A stretch of DNA of 64,000 nt from Coriobacteriaceae bacterium AM100-PB1-1D-6A (GTDB lineage: Bacteria > Actinomycetota > Coriobacteriia > Coriobacteriales > Coriobacteriaceae): the NCBI GenBank assembly GCA_027660625.1, contig JAQDNC010000007.1:67351-131350 (forward strand), given 5' to 3'. The notes below the pieces were generated by a model. That model was given only the letters and a program-made list of their open reading frames with translations, made no database searches and was not told where the DNA came from. Position numbers and translations under genes: made by a program. Position 1 is the first letter of the stretch, and the number at the start of each line of letters is the position of its first letter. This document shows, in pieces, positions 18,016-26,726 of the stretch.

Positions 18016-19221
18016 CTAGGCGTGGGATTTGGTGCGCGAGAGGGCTAGGCCTACGGCGGCAATGGCCACGGCAAAGAGTGCCGTTACGCCCAGGTCGCAG
18101 GCGATGTCGCCCAGCATGGCAGACGTCAAATCCGAGGCAAGCGCCTTGCTGATCGCGTCGTTCACCCAATATGTCGGCACAAAGTGCGCCACCGTCTGCA
18201 CGGCCGGGCCCATCAGCGACAGCGGCATCCAAGCGCCGCCCAAAAACGTCATGAGCATGCCAAGCAGGTTACCCACACCGTTGAGCAGCTCCTCGCGCGC
18301 ACCCAGGCTCGAAAGCGCAAAGCCAACGGCCAGCGGCGTGCACGCCAGGGCAAACGTCGCCGCCAGTGCCAAGCACACACGCCCCACGCCGACCTCGGCG
18401 ACCGCGCCGGCAAAGCCCACGATGCCCATCATGCTCGACACGAGCCAAATGCAGACGGTGAGCACGGCAGCGGCCGCGAACACGGCAAGCGAACGCTGGC
18501 GCTCGGAGACCGGGCCGGCCTCCATGCGGCGCACGCGCTCGGGCTCGTTCATGCCCGAGAACACCAGTCCCACCGACACGATGACCGACGAGATGATCGC
18601 GTATGCACCAAAGTTGAAATACGACTCGAGCGTGGCAGCGGCAGTCGAGTCGACCTTGACCTGCTCGATCTCGACTTCCGCGCGCTTGGCGGCCGCGTGC
18701 TCGGCGGCCCTTGCGACGCCACCGTTGGAGGCAGCGGGTTCAAGCGCCGCCGCAGCGCCCGCGAGCGAGACCCACCGCGAGGCCTCGGCAGACGAGAGCG
18801 CCGCCGCCATAGTGCCGGAGCCGTACGTCACGTCAAGTTTGGACAGGGCCTCCCCCGCACGGGCGGCTGCAACAAGATCGTCCTCAAACCCCTCCGGGAT
18901 AAAGAACACGCAATCGGCGCTGCCCTTGGCGCTGTTGCTCTTGGCGAGCGCATCCGCAAGGTCGTACGTGTCGTCGCCGACGCCCGTGACCAGGTCAAAG
19001 CGTGAGCCCAGGTGCTTGGTAAGCGCCCGCGAAAGGTCGCTATTGTCGCGGTCGACCACGATCACGTTGGCATCGTAGGGCTTGTACTCGGTGAGCTGCG
19101 ACGAGTTCCAGCTCACCGAGGCCGCGATGAATACGCCCATGAGCGAGATGAACACCGTATAGATGAGCAGGTAGAACGGGTGCGCCAGCGCCATGCGAAG
19201 CGCGGTCTTAAAGGTGCTCAT
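18016..19221 (-). CDS. ABC-2 type permease (second subunit)
   Basis: A 401-residue membrane protein of the ABC-2 permease type. An N-terminal helix (about residues 17-38) is followed by a roughly 170-residue extracytoplasmic domain and about five clustered helices (about 205-395), including a GNLLGMLMTFLGGAWMPLS stretch. It probably forms the channel with the neighbouring ABC-2 permease and the ATPase at 20405-21343. Related exporters (LnrLMN, DrrAB types) remove amphiphilic antibiotics. The ATG at 19221 has a clean AAGGAG site; an upstream TTG is less likely. Its start overlaps the end of the preceding gene by 14 bases, so the two are translationally coupled. Confidence 0.9.
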   Translation of the reverse strand: MSTFKTALRMALAHPFYLLIYTVFISLMGVFIAASVSWNSSQLTEYKPYDANVIVVDRDNSDLSRALTKHLGSRFDLVTGVGDDTYDLADALAKSNSAKGSADCVFFIPEGFEDDLVAAARAGEALSKLDVTYGSGTMAAALSSAEASRWVSLAGAAAALEPAASNGGVARAAEHAAAKRAEVEIEQVKVDSTAAATLESYFNFGAYAIISSVIVSVGLVFSGMNEPERVRRMEAGPVSERQRSLAVFAAAAVLTVCIWLVSSMMGIVGFAGAVAEVGVGRVCLALAATFALACTPLAVGFALSSLGAREELLNGVGNLLGMLMTFLGGAWMPLSLMGPAVQTVAHFVPTYWVNDAISKALASDLTSAMLGDIACDLGVTALFAVAIAAVGLALSRTKSHA

Positions 19222-20395
19222 AGCGGCTCCTTCCAAAGATCAGCGTAGCGGCGACGACAAACACCAGGGCCATCAGGACGAGCGCGCCGACGCGGACGGC
19301 GAAGGGCCCCAGGTCCTCAAAGAAATACAGGCGATTGAACATGTCGCAGATGAGCTTGACGGGGTTGAGCCAGCACTCGGCCGGGCAGGCGCGGGCGACA
19401 TCGTCGGCAAGCGCCATCGCCGGCTCGCCGTAGAGCCCGGCAAACAGGGCGCACGTGGTGGCAAAGCCCGTGAGGATGCCCGACTTGGATGCCTTGCCAC
19501 CCTTAACGGGAAGCGTACCCACAAAGAGCCCCAGGCCCGTGGCGGCAAGCGCGGATGCAGCACCGCCCAGCAGGCACAGCCCCTCGCGCCCGCCAAAGTC
19601 GACGCCAACGACTAGGCGCACGTAGCCAATCGCGACCGCCATCGAGGCAAAGGAAACCAGCCACGAGCCGACAAAGATGCCGGCCAGCGACGCCGTCTTG
19701 GAAAGGCCACCCACGCAGCGGCGCGCTCCAAGGCCCGACAGATTGGGCTGCAGGTCGACGACGCTCAAGGCGGCAAACTCGGCAGACATCATCGCGACCA
19801 GGCCAAAGAGCGCGTAGTAGTAAATGGTCGTGCCGTCGGGCGTGGTGCGCGTCAGGCTCACGCGGCGGGTTCCGCCCTCGAGCGACAGGGCGCGCGCAAC
19901 CGCCTCCGGGTCGGCAAGGGCGGCCGGGTTGTCTTGGGCAATCTGGGACATGAGCTCGGCATTTTGCGTATACGAGCTTGCCACCGTCTCCAGAATGCTG
20001 CGATCGGTGAGCACCGACGAGGCACGCGAGCTGTCGTAGCTCGATAGCAGCGTGAGCTTGGGTGCGCCCGAATCGTCGACCGTATAGATGCCCGCGACCT
20101 CGCCAGCCTTAAGCGCACGGTTCGCGGCGGCTGCGTCGTCGCACTCGTGGATCTCGAGCAGCTGATCGTCGCCCTCCTTGGCAAGCGACGTCGCCACGTT
20201 CTTAAAGGACGAAGCGCCCCAGGCTTCGTCAGCGACAACGGCTACCGGCACCGGGTCGACTTTTCCGTCAGAGCTCAGGTTCGCGAACATAAACATGAAC
20301 ATCGTTGAAAGTGCAATGGGAAAGATCGCGCCCCAGACCCATGTACTCGGTCGACGCAGTAGCGTCTTGAGCGTGGTGATGATGGTGTTGAACAT
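19208..20395 (-). CDS. ABC-2 type permease (first subunit)
   Basis: A 395-residue membrane protein with the same architecture as its downstream neighbour: an N-terminal helix with the usual RRPSTWVWGAIFPIALS start, an extracytoplasmic domain to about residue 190, and about five helices to the C-terminus. It starts 9 bases after the ATPase gene and ends overlapping the second permease gene, giving an ATPase-permease-permease operon. The two permeases are probably diverged paralogues that form a heterodimer. The operon is divergent from a histidine kinase/response regulator pair, a usual arrangement for inducible export of antimicrobial compounds. Confidence 0.9.
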   Translation of the reverse strand: MFNTIITTLKTLLRRPSTWVWGAIFPIALSTMFMFMFANLSSDGKVDPVPVAVVADEAWGASSFKNVATSLAKEGDDQLLEIHECDDAAAANRALKAGEVAGIYTVDDSGAPKLTLLSSYDSSRASSVLTDRSILETVASSYTQNAELMSQIAQDNPAALADPEAVARALSLEGGTRRVSLTRTTPDGTTIYYYALFGLVAMMSAEFAALSVVDLQPNLSGLGARRCVGGLSKTASLAGIFVGSWLVSFASMAVAIGYVRLVVGVDFGGREGLCLLGGAASALAATGLGLFVGTLPVKGGKASKSGILTGFATTCALFAGLYGEPAMALADDVARACPAECWLNPVKLICDMFNRLYFFEDLGPFAVRVGALVLMALVFVVAATLIFGRSRYEHL

Positions 20396-20404
20396 GGCCG
20401 CCCC

Positions 20405-21343
20405 CTAGTCGCGCAGCTCGCGGCCGGTGATCTCGAGGAACACGTCGTTGAGAGTCGGCGGCTCGCTCCACACGCGGCCGAGCGCCACGTCGGCGGCGCG
20501 CAACGTGTCGAGGATGTCGACCAGATTGTGCGGACTCGCTTCGCAGGTGCAGACGAGCTCGCCGCCGGACAGCTCGACCGAAAGCACGTGCTCGAGGGCG
20601 CGCAGGCGCTCAACCGTGGCGGTCTCGACGGCGCCGACCTCGACGGTCACGCGCTCGCCCATTTGAATCATGCGCTTGAGCTCGTCGTTGGTGCCCTGCG
20701 CCAGCACACGGCCGCCGTCCATGATCATGATGCGGCTGCAAATCTGCTCGACTTCCTCCATGTAATGGCTGGTATACACCACCGTGGCGCCCTCGTCGCG
20801 CAGGCGGCAGATGCCCTCCAGGATGGCGTTGCGGCTCTGCGGATCGACCGCCACCGTGGGCTCGTCAAAGAAGATGAGCTCGGGCTTGTGCGCGATACCG
20901 CAGGCGATGTTGAGGCGACGCGCCAGGCCGCCCGAGAGCTTGCCGGGGCGGAACTTGGTAAAGTCGCCCAGGCCAACAAAGTCGATCGCCTCGTCCACCA
21001 GCGCACGGCGGCGCTTGCGATCGCTAACGTAAAGGCTGCAGAAATAGTCGATGTTCTCGCGCACCGTAAGCTCGTCGAATACCGCCACCTGCTGCGGCAC
21101 CACGCCGATGCGACGCTTGAGGTCATAGCGGGCGGGCGTCATGGGCTCGCCGAACAGCTCGATGGTGCCTTTGTCGTAGGCGAGCAGCTGCAGGATGCAG
21201 TTGATGGACGTAGTCTTACCCGAGCCGTTGGGGCCGAGCAGGCCAAAGATCTCGCCGGGGGCGATGCTCAGGTTAAAGTGGTCGAGCGCAATAAGGTCGT
21301 CATAGCGCTTGACGAGGTTTTCGACGTGGACGATGTCTGTCAT
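20405..21343 (-). CDS. ABC-2 exporter ATPase
   Basis: A 312-residue ATPase. Walker A is GPNGSGKTT, the Q-loop is VVPQQVAVFDELT, the signature is LSGGLARRLNIACGI, Walker B is LIFFDEPTVAVD, and the switch histidine is in VVYTSHYMEE. The C-terminal 85 residues form the accessory domain typical of the DrrA/CcmA/LnrL group. The signature has LSGGLARR where LSGGMKRR is common, which should still be functional. It is first in an operon with two ABC-2 permeases and is transcribed away from the sensor kinase at 21540, from which it is separated by about 200 bases. Confidence 0.95.
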   Translation of the reverse strand: MTDIVHVENLVKRYDDLIALDHFNLSIAPGEIFGLLGPNGSGKTTSINCILQLLAYDKGTIELFGEPMTPARYDLKRRIGVVPQQVAVFDELTVRENIDYFCSLYVSDRKRRRALVDEAIDFVGLGDFTKFRPGKLSGGLARRLNIACGIAHKPELIFFDEPTVAVDPQSRNAILEGICRLRDEGATVVYTSHYMEEVEQICSRIMIMDGGRVLAQGTNDELKRMIQMGERVTVEVGAVETATVERLRALEHVLSVELSGGELVCTCEASPHNLVDILDTLRAADVALGRVWSEPPTLNDVFLEITGRELRD

Positions 21344-21527
21344 GAGGCGGCCCTTCCGTTGATTGCGGCCCGGTACGATTGCATCATCGCAGGAGCCGCC
21401 GGCGCGCGCCAGTGAGCTTTGTCACGAGTGCGGGGCTTGGTCGCGTTGCCCGCCGGCGCCCCGCTTTGCCGCGCGGGAGGAATGTCACGGTTGCGTAGGC
21501 GGCGCCTCCCCCGCGCGCAGCATCGCG

Positions 21528-21540
21528 TACAATACCCGTA
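21528..21540 (+). promoter_or_regulatory. -10 box six bases before the kinase start codon (leaderless transcript)
   Basis: TACAAT (21528-21533) is followed by ACCCGT and then ATG. Transcription 6-7 bases after the -10 would start at the A of the ATG, giving an mRNA without a leader. No ribosome binding site precedes the ATG. Leaderless genes are frequent in actinobacteria. Confidence 0.55.
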
Positions 21541-22685
21541 TGAACAGGCTTTTCGACAAATCGATTGTGCTGGCGTGCTGCATTGCGGCCGCTATGGGCC
21601 TTACTGTGGACGCTCGCCTGGTCGCGGCGTTTTGCCTTGGCGTTATCGCCACCTCGCTGGCCGAGGTCGCACAGGGGGAACGCACACGCCGCACAAGCGA
21701 GGCCGCGAGCTACGCTTACATCATCGCGGCTGTCTTCGTGCCGCCGTTTGTGCCGTTTGCGCCCCTCGCCTTTTATGACATCGCGCGGCGCGTGCGCCGT
21801 GAACGCGTTTGGGTCGCGTTGGGCATTGGCGTCGCCTTTGTCTTTGCACTCATCGCGGACCTTCGCGCCGACGCGCTTACCGCCCGAACGCTCCTGCTGA
21901 CCACCATCCTTTCGGTTGCCGCAACCTTGCTATCGCTACGTACCGCCCAGTTGGAGCGCGAGCAGCAGCGCATGCGCCGTACCCGTGACGAGCTGCAGGA
22001 ACGAGCCCTCGCGCTCGAGGCGCGCAACCGCGATCTTGCCGATCGCCAGGACTACGAAGTCGAGCTCGCGACGCTCGCCGAACGCGCCCGCATCGCGCGC
22101 GAGATCCACGATAATGTCGGGCACCAGCTCACGCGCACCTCGCTGCAGGCCGAAGCCCTGCGCGTGGTCCACGCCGACGAGCCCGGTGTCGCCGCCGATT
22201 TCGCCGACGTCAAACGCACGGTTGACGAAGCGCTCCAGCTCGTACGCACCAGCGTCCACGCGCTCAACGACAACGCCGTCGACCTTTCCGTGCAGCTCAA
22301 ACGCATTGTCGAAGGCGCGCACTCGGACGGCGGCCCGCAGATTGAGCTTGAAGTTATGGCCGAACATGCGCCCGCAAACGTCGCCAACTGCTTTGCGGCA
22401 GTCCTGCGCGAGGCGCTCTCCAACACCATGCGCCACGCTTGCGCCCGTACTGTCACCGTACGGTGCATGGAGCATCCGTCGTTTTACCAGCTCATCGTTG
22501 CCGACGACGGCACGGGCGGAGCCCAGGCAAGCGGTCGCGGCGCCGCGGAGGGCATGGGGCTCGCCTCCATGCGCGAACGCATCGAGGCGCTTGGCGGCAC
22601 TTTCACCGCCGGCCCGCGCGCCGGTGCCGGCGGCTGGCGTGTGTTTGCCACCGTTCCCAAACAGCAAGGAGATGAGGGCCGATGA
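21540..22685 (+). CDS. Membrane sensor histidine kinase (NarX/LiaS-DesK type)
   Basis: A 381-residue kinase. It has about five membrane helices (residues 8-130) with almost no extracytoplasmic domain, a short coiled coil, a HisKA_3 dimerisation domain with the phospho-accepting histidine in ARIAREIHDNVGHQLT near residue 187, and a compact HATPase_c domain with N-box residues in LREALSNTMRHA and G-boxes DDGTGG and GMGLASMRER. Kinases with this intramembrane design usually sense envelope stress or membrane-active drugs. The stop codon overlaps the response regulator start as ATGA. The adjacent divergent ABC-2 exporter is the likely target. The ATG at 21540 is supported by the promoter position. 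Confidence 0.92.
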   Translation: MNRLFDKSIVLACCIAAAMGLTVDARLVAAFCLGVIATSLAEVAQGERTRRTSEAASYAYIIAAVFVPPFVPFAPLAFYDIARRVRRERVWVALGIGVAFVFALIADLRADALTARTLLLTTILSVAATLLSLRTAQLEREQQRMRRTRDELQERALALEARNRDLADRQDYEVELATLAERARIAREIHDNVGHQLTRTSLQAEALRVVHADEPGVAADFADVKRTVDEALQLVRTSVHALNDNAVDLSVQLKRIVEGAHSDGGPQIELEVMAEHAPANVANCFAAVLREALSNTMRHACARTVTVRCMEHPSFYQLIVADDGTGGAQASGRGAAEGMGLASMRERIEALGGTFTAGPRAGAGGWRVFATVPKQQGDEGR

Positions 22686-23311
22686 GGCTCATCGTTGTCG
22701 ACGACGACCGCCTAGTGGTCGATTCGCTCAAGATTATCCTGGGCGCCCAGCCGCAGATCGAGGTGGTGGGCACCGGTGCCAACGGCAACGACGCAGTGGC
22801 TCTCTATGCCGAACACGCACCCGATATCGCACTGCTCGACATCCAGATGCCGGAGCGCGACGGCCTTTCGGCGGCACGCGAGATCCTTGAGCGTGATCCT
22901 GCAGCACGCGTGGTGTTTCTGACGACATTCTCGGATGACGAGTACATAGTGTCGGCGCTCAAGCTGGGCGCCCGCGGCTACCTGATCAAGACCGATGTCG
23001 CCGCCATTCCACCGGCGTTGGCGCAGGTCATGGACGGTAAACGCGTGCTCGAGGGCAAGGCGATCGAGGACATCGATTTTGACGGAACGGGCGTCGAGGC
23101 CGGCACGACCCGCCGGCCCGCGGCCTTTGTCAGCCTGACCGACCGCGAGTTCGAAGTCGCAGAGCTCATCGCCCGTGGCCTCGACAACAAGGAGATTGCC
23201 GCCACGGCATACATGGGCGAAGGCACCGTGCGCAACCACATCAGCTCGATCCTTGCCAAAATGGGCCTGCGCAACCGCACGCAGATTGCCATCGCCTACC
23301 TGCGAGGGTAA
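22682..23311 (+). CDS. NarL/LuxR-family response regulator
   Basis: A 209-residue regulator. The receiver domain (1-120) has the acidic pocket in VVDDDR, the phospho-accepting Asp in ALLDIQMPERDG near residue 52, the Thr in FLTTFSD and the Lys in YLIKTD. A short linker leads to a LuxR-type HTH (about 145-205) with LTDREFEVAELIARGLDNKEIA and recognition helix region GTVRNHISSILAKMG. It is translationally coupled to the kinase by a 4-base overlap. It probably activates the divergent exporter operon when the kinase detects its inducer. No other target is visible in the window. Confidence 0.95.
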   Translation: MRLIVVDDDRLVVDSLKIILGAQPQIEVVGTGANGNDAVALYAEHAPDIALLDIQMPERDGLSAAREILERDPAARVVFLTTFSDDEYIVSALKLGARGYLIKTDVAAIPPALAQVMDGKRVLEGKAIEDIDFDGTGVEAGTTRRPAAFVSLTDREFEVAELIARGLDNKEIAATAYMGEGTVRNHISSILAKMGLRNRTQIAIAYLRG

Positions 23312-23375
23312 TTACCCAGCGACCGACCGCCCCGGCAGAGTAAAATGGCTGTCACCGATTTAATACCATTTCGAG

Positions 23376-23521
23376 ACTATGTCGGTTTACTACGATGAAT
23401 CGCCCACCTTCGACCACAGCAAATTGCGCACTTGCAAAACCGCAGGTAGAGCGCTTGCAATATTTAGAAAAATGCAGTCATGGTCGGGAATGTCGAATTC
23501 ATCGTAGTAAACCGACATAGT
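23376..23521. repeat. Long-hairpin element B (146 bp)
   Basis: Perfect 25-bp arms begin ACTATGTCGGTTTACTACGA at the left and mirror this at the right. The core AAAACCGCAGGTAGA is on the plus strand, flanked by CGACCACAGC and its rough complement. Its left edge is preceded by CCATTTC, as in elements C and E. Confidence 0.75.
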
Positions 23522-23567
23522 TTTGTTCGGGCGGCCCTGCACGAGCACCTCCACAAACCTCGCGGGA

Positions 23568-23669
23568 CCAAAATGATCCCTTTTCTTCCGCCCGCGGAGA
23601 TCGGCAGACAGGTCACGCGGCAGCCATCGCAAGGCCAAAATGATCCGTTTTCTCCGTCCCCGAGGGATC
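23568..23669. repeat. Direct repeat CCAAAATGATCC(C/G)TTTTCT
   Basis: Two 35-bp copies start at 23568 and 23635, each ending in a GATC-containing palindromic tail. A degenerate inverted copy, GGGGACGGAAGAAAACGGAT, is found at 62298-62317. The copies fill the space between hairpin elements B and C, and there is no gene in 23312-23937. Confidence 0.5.
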
Positions 23670-23700
23670 AGGGGCTGGTACTGATATGGTGCCATTTCAT

Positions 23701-23848
23701 AACTATGTCGGATTACGGGGCTAAAGCCGGAGCCCTCATCCATACCTTCATTTTTTCAAAAACGGCAAGCTATCTACCTGCGGTTTTATTTTCGTGGTCT
23801 TCGATATGGTTGGGGATTCGCAATCCAGTCCCGTAATCCGGCATAGTT
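23701..23848. repeat. Long-hairpin element C (148 bp)
   Basis: Arms AACTATGTCGGATTACGGG and CCCGTAATCCGGCATAGTT differ at one position, leaving a G-U pair on the plus strand. The core ACCTGCGGTTTT is on the plus strand, so this copy is inverted relative to B. GGTTGGGGATTCG near the right arm is shared with element E. Confidence 0.75.
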
Positions 23849-23882
23849 TTATTCGTAGCGGCCCAACCGCGCGTTCACGCGC

Positions 23883-23916
23883 GGGGCCGGTGGGGCAATT
23901 TTGCCCCACCGGCCCC
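23883..23916 (-). terminator. 16-bp GC-rich hairpin after the Ech operon
   Basis: GGGGCCGGTGGGGCAA pairs perfectly with its complement around TT, 22 bases beyond the last hydrogenase stop codon. There is no T run, but a second small hairpin, GCGCGTGAACGCGC, follows on the minus strand. Confidence 0.65.
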
Positions 23917-23937
23917 TATTCCAGCTCTATTCCAGCG

Positions 23938-24279
23938 CTACTCCGGCTTAGTTTCTACCGTGGGAGTCTTATCCGCCGCAACTGGAGTGCGGGCGGTATC
24001 CATAGTCAGGCAGTGCTTGGGACAGCTTTCGATGCACTCGCCGCACACCACGCAGGCGTACGGGTCAATCGACCAGGCGCCGCCTTTGCGATCGACCGCG
24101 AGCGCGCCCGCCGGGCAGCGACGCGCGCACATGCCGCAGCAAATGCACACGTCCATGTCGTTAACGATATGTCCGCGCAAGCGCTCGGGCGTCGTCAGTT
24201 TCTCCTGCGGATAGCACACCGTGACCGGCTGCTTGACCATAGAGCCCAAGGCCGTCTTGGCAAATGTCAGTAAACTCAT
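23938..24279 (-). CDS. echF: Ech-type hydrogenase ferredoxin-like subunit (EchF)
   Basis: A 113-residue 2x[4Fe-4S] protein with C-I-C-C-G-M-C-A-R-R-C-P near residue 46 and C-V-V-C-G-E-C-I-E-S-C-P near residue 77. It corresponds to NuoI/HycF/EchF, which pass electrons between ferredoxin and the small subunit. The N-terminal TVCYPQEKLT segment is typical of this subunit. It is the last gene of the hydrogenase operon and starts 7 bases after the large subunit. The C-terminal tail after residue 95 is Thr/Pro/Ala-rich and probably unstructured. The gene symbol is assigned by position and homology to the Methanosarcina Ech operon. Confidence 0.85.
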   Translation of the reverse strand: MSLLTFAKTALGSMVKQPVTVCYPQEKLTTPERLRGHIVNDMDVCICCGMCARRCPAGALAVDRKGGAWSIDPYACVVCGECIESCPKHCLTMDTARTPVAADKTPTVETKPE

Positions 24280-24286
24280 GCCGCGT

Positions 24287-25375
24287 CTACCTTTCCGTGC
24301 AGCTAATGCAGGGGTCGATGGTCAGGATAATCATAGGAACGTTGGCAAGGAGCACGCCCTGCAGCGCATGTGTCAGACCCGCCAGGTTTTGCGACGTCGG
24401 CGTTCGCACGCGAAAACGGTCCAGATTCTTGGTGCCGTTACCGCGCACATAGTAGTACGCCTCGCCGCGCGGCTGCTCAATCACAACCTCGCCGCGCGCG
24501 CCGTCGGCCGGCGTGAGCTTGGTGCGCCCGCCGATACCGTCGTGCGGGATCTTGCCCACAAGCTCCTTGATGATGTCCATGGCCTGCGTGACCTCGGCAC
24601 AACGCACCTGGCAGCGGGCATAGCAGTCGCCGTCGGTAGCAACGATGGGCTCAAATGCTGCCAGGCCTGCATAGGCACCGTCGCCAAACATGCGCACGTC
24701 GTAATCCACGCCCGAGGCGCGACCGAACGGGCCGACCATCGACAGATTCAGCGCGTCCTTCTTGCTGATCACGCCCACGCCATGCAGGCGCTCGCCGCAG
24801 CTATTGTCGTCCAAAAACGTATGCACCAGGGCCTCGTAGTCGGGACGCATGGCATCGAGCGTCTGGACAATACCCGCCAGCTCGGAGTCCTCAATGTCGT
24901 GCTTAAGGCCGCCGATCTCGTTGATCGACAGAATCACGCGACCACCGCACGTGCTCTCGAAGATCTTGAGAATCTGCTCGCGCAGCGTCCACGAACGATA
25001 GAACAGCGCCTCGAAGCCAAAGGCATCGGCGAGCAGGCCCAGCCACAGCAGATGCGAGTGGATGCGCGAAAGCTCGTGCAAAATGGTGCGGATATACTGC
25101 GCGCGGCCGGGCACCTCGATGTCGAGCATGCGCTCGCAGGCGCTGGCATAGCCATAGCTGTGGCCCACGGCGCAGATGCCGCAGATGCGCTCGGCGATGT
25201 AGCCAAACTGGTGCATGTCGCGCTTTTCGGTGAGCTTCTCGAGTCCGCGGTGCACAAAGCCGATCTGCGGAATTGCCTCGATGACGCGGTCGTCCTCGAT
25301 CACCAGGTCCAGATGAAGCGGCTCGGGCAGCACCGGGTGTTGCGGGCCAAACGGAATAACGGAGCGATGTGCCAT
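24287..25375 (-). CDS. echE: Ech-type [NiFe] hydrogenase large subunit (EchE)
   Basis: This 362-residue catalytic subunit carries both pairs of Ni-binding cysteines: R63-I-C-G-I-C (C65, C68) and the C-terminal D-P-C-I-S-C (C356, C359). This marks a real group-4 hydrogenase and not a complex-I NuoD relative. The protein ends only three residues after the last Cys (T-E-R), so little or no C-terminal peptide remains to be removed by a maturation protease, as in Ech enzymes. It catalyses ferredoxin-linked H2 evolution or uptake. It lies 5 bases after echD. No hyp maturation genes are in the window, so they must be elsewhere. Confidence 0.95.
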   Translation of the reverse strand: MAHRSVIPFGPQHPVLPEPLHLDLVIEDDRVIEAIPQIGFVHRGLEKLTEKRDMHQFGYIAERICGICAVGHSYGYASACERMLDIEVPGRAQYIRTILHELSRIHSHLLWLGLLADAFGFEALFYRSWTLREQILKIFESTCGGRVILSINEIGGLKHDIEDSELAGIVQTLDAMRPDYEALVHTFLDDNSCGERLHGVGVISKKDALNLSMVGPFGRASGVDYDVRMFGDGAYAGLAAFEPIVATDGDCYARCQVRCAEVTQAMDIIKELVGKIPHDGIGGRTKLTPADGARGEVVIEQPRGEAYYYVRGNGTKNLDRFRVRTPTSQNLAGLTHALQGVLLANVPMIILTIDPCISCTER

Positions 25376-25380
25376 GGACC

Positions 25381-26097
25381 TTACGCCTCCTTTTTCTGCT
25401 TGTCGCGGGCGGCCTTGGCGGCAAGCGCCGCGCGGACCTTGGCCGCTTTCTCGGGATCCATGGCGGCGAGCTTTGCCTCCAGCTCGGCGGCCTTGAGCGC
25501 GGCCTTCGCAGCAGCTTCATCGTGTTGAGTATAGGAGCCGGCAGTCGCAGCGGACTGGGCGACGGCAGCGCCCGCAGCATCGCCGGCGCCTGCGGCGCCC
25601 TCCCCCGCAGCAGCGGCGGCAGCGGCCTTCTCGGCCGCAGCCTTGCGCGCCTTGGCCTCTGCGGCGGCACGGACCTTCATGGCTTTCTCGCGCGCGGCCT
25701 TCACCTCGGGTGTGATAACGCTCATGGGCTCGGCAGTCGAGACCTGGTAGAAAAAGCCCTTAAAGTCGATCTGCATATCGGCAATGGCAAGCCCAAACAG
25801 ATCGTGTGCCTCGTTCTCAAACGGGAACACCGCCGGATAGTACGAGCTGATGGACGGAATCTCCTGATTCTGGTCGATGCCCTCAACCACAAGGTTCTCG
25901 ATCGCATAGCTGCCGTCCTGAGCGCTCTGCTCCTGAGCAGCACGAACGTTAATAAACGTATAGACCAGGCGATACGTGCCGTCGTCGACTTTGCGCTCGG
26001 CGTGCATCTGCACAAAGCGCGCGCCGACGCCCTTGAGCGCCTGGACATGCGACAGGAGCTCGTCGATCCCGACGGTGGTATAGATAGCCTTTTGCAT
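25381..26097 (-). CDS. echD: Ech hydrogenase 30-kDa subunit (EchD/NuoC-like) with Ala/Lys-rich tail
   Basis: Residues 1-120 match the NuoC/EchD domain, ending in the conserved acidic stretch YYPAVFPFENEAHDLFGL that contacts the large subunit. From about residue 130 the protein becomes an Ala/Lys/Glu-rich, probably helical extension of about 110 residues, with a poly-Ala run near 165-172. That extension is absent from ordinary EchD proteins, which are near 120-150 residues. It may be a surface coiled coil or docking arm. The start overlaps the echC stop by one base (TAATG), so translation is coupled. Confidence 0.85.
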   Translation of the reverse strand: MQKAIYTTVGIDELLSHVQALKGVGARFVQMHAERKVDDGTYRLVYTFINVRAAQEQSAQDGSYAIENLVVEGIDQNQEIPSISSYYPAVFPFENEAHDLFGLAIADMQIDFKGFFYQVSTAEPMSVITPEVKAAREKAMKVRAAAEAKARKAAAEKAAAAAAAGEGAAGAGDAAGAAVAQSAATAGSYTQHDEAAAKAALKAAELEAKLAAMDPEKAAKVRAALAAKAARDKQKKEA

Positions 26098-26714
26098 TAC
26101 TCGGCCTCCTTTGCAGCGGCGGGCGTCTCAGCAGATGCGTCGCCAGCGACGGGCGCGGCGGGCTTCCCGGCAGGCGCGTCACCGGCACCGTCAGCCCCGG
26201 CCCCCGCAGCCACAAACCCGTCCTCGCCCAGCTCAACGCCACCGTCCCAGGTAGCGGCACCGCCCACGGTGAGCGGGTCGCCGCCAGCACGCATCACGGC
26301 CTCCTTCTGGTCCAGGATGCCGCACGCCTCCACGATGGCATCAATCACCGTCTCGGGACGAATGGCGCACCCGGGCGCGTATACGTCCACGGGAATCGCG
26401 CGGTCCACGCCTCCGATCACGTTGTAGGCATCGCGGAATACGCCGCCCGAGCACGCGCAGATGCCGCACGCCACCACGCACTTGGGCTCGAGCATCTGGT
26501 TGTAGATCTGGCGCACGACGGGCAGGTTCTGGGCATTGACCGACCCCGTCACCAAAAAGATGTCCGCATGCTTGGGGTTGCCGGTGTTGACCACGCCAAA
26601 GCGCTCCGCATCGAACAGCGGCGTGAGCGAGGCCAGCACCTCGATATCGCATCCGTTGCAGCTCGAGCCGTCGTAATGAATAACCCACGGCGAGCGCGAC
26701 ATTTTATGATCCAT
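26097..26714 (-). CDS. echC: Ech hydrogenase small subunit (EchC/NuoB-like)
   Basis: A 205-residue iron-sulfur subunit. The four ligands of the proximal [4Fe-4S] cluster are visible: C19 and C22 in SSCNGCDIE, one in the CGICACSGG segment near residue 82-86, and one in YAPGCAIRPE near 114. It receives electrons from EchF and passes them to the NiFe site. The last 60 residues form a Gly/Ala/Pro-rich tail not needed for the fold, similar in composition to the tail of EchD. The ATG at 26714 has AGGAGG 8 bases upstream and lies 12 bases after the EchAB gene. Confidence 0.9.
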   Translation of the reverse strand: MDHKMSRSPWVIHYDGSSCNGCDIEVLASLTPLFDAERFGVVNTGNPKHADIFLVTGSVNAQNLPVVRQIYNQMLEPKCVVACGICACSGGVFRDAYNVIGGVDRAIPVDVYAPGCAIRPETVIDAIVEACGILDQKEAVMRAGGDPLTVGGAATWDGGVELGEDGFVAAGAGADGAGDAPAGKPAAPVAGDASAETPAAAKEAE

Positions 26715-26726
26715 GGATGCCGCCTC

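Noticed and set aside
23390..23743. Small conserved peptide encoded within hairpin elements (similar ASxLPAVL translations in B, C and E)
   Set aside because: The similarity follows from the shared nucleotide core; start codons and ribosome binding sites are not conserved, and the frame breaks in element D.
23376..23848. Integron attC sites
   Set aside because: The elements have long near-perfect arms and no R-box/L-box consensus, integrase or cassette genes.
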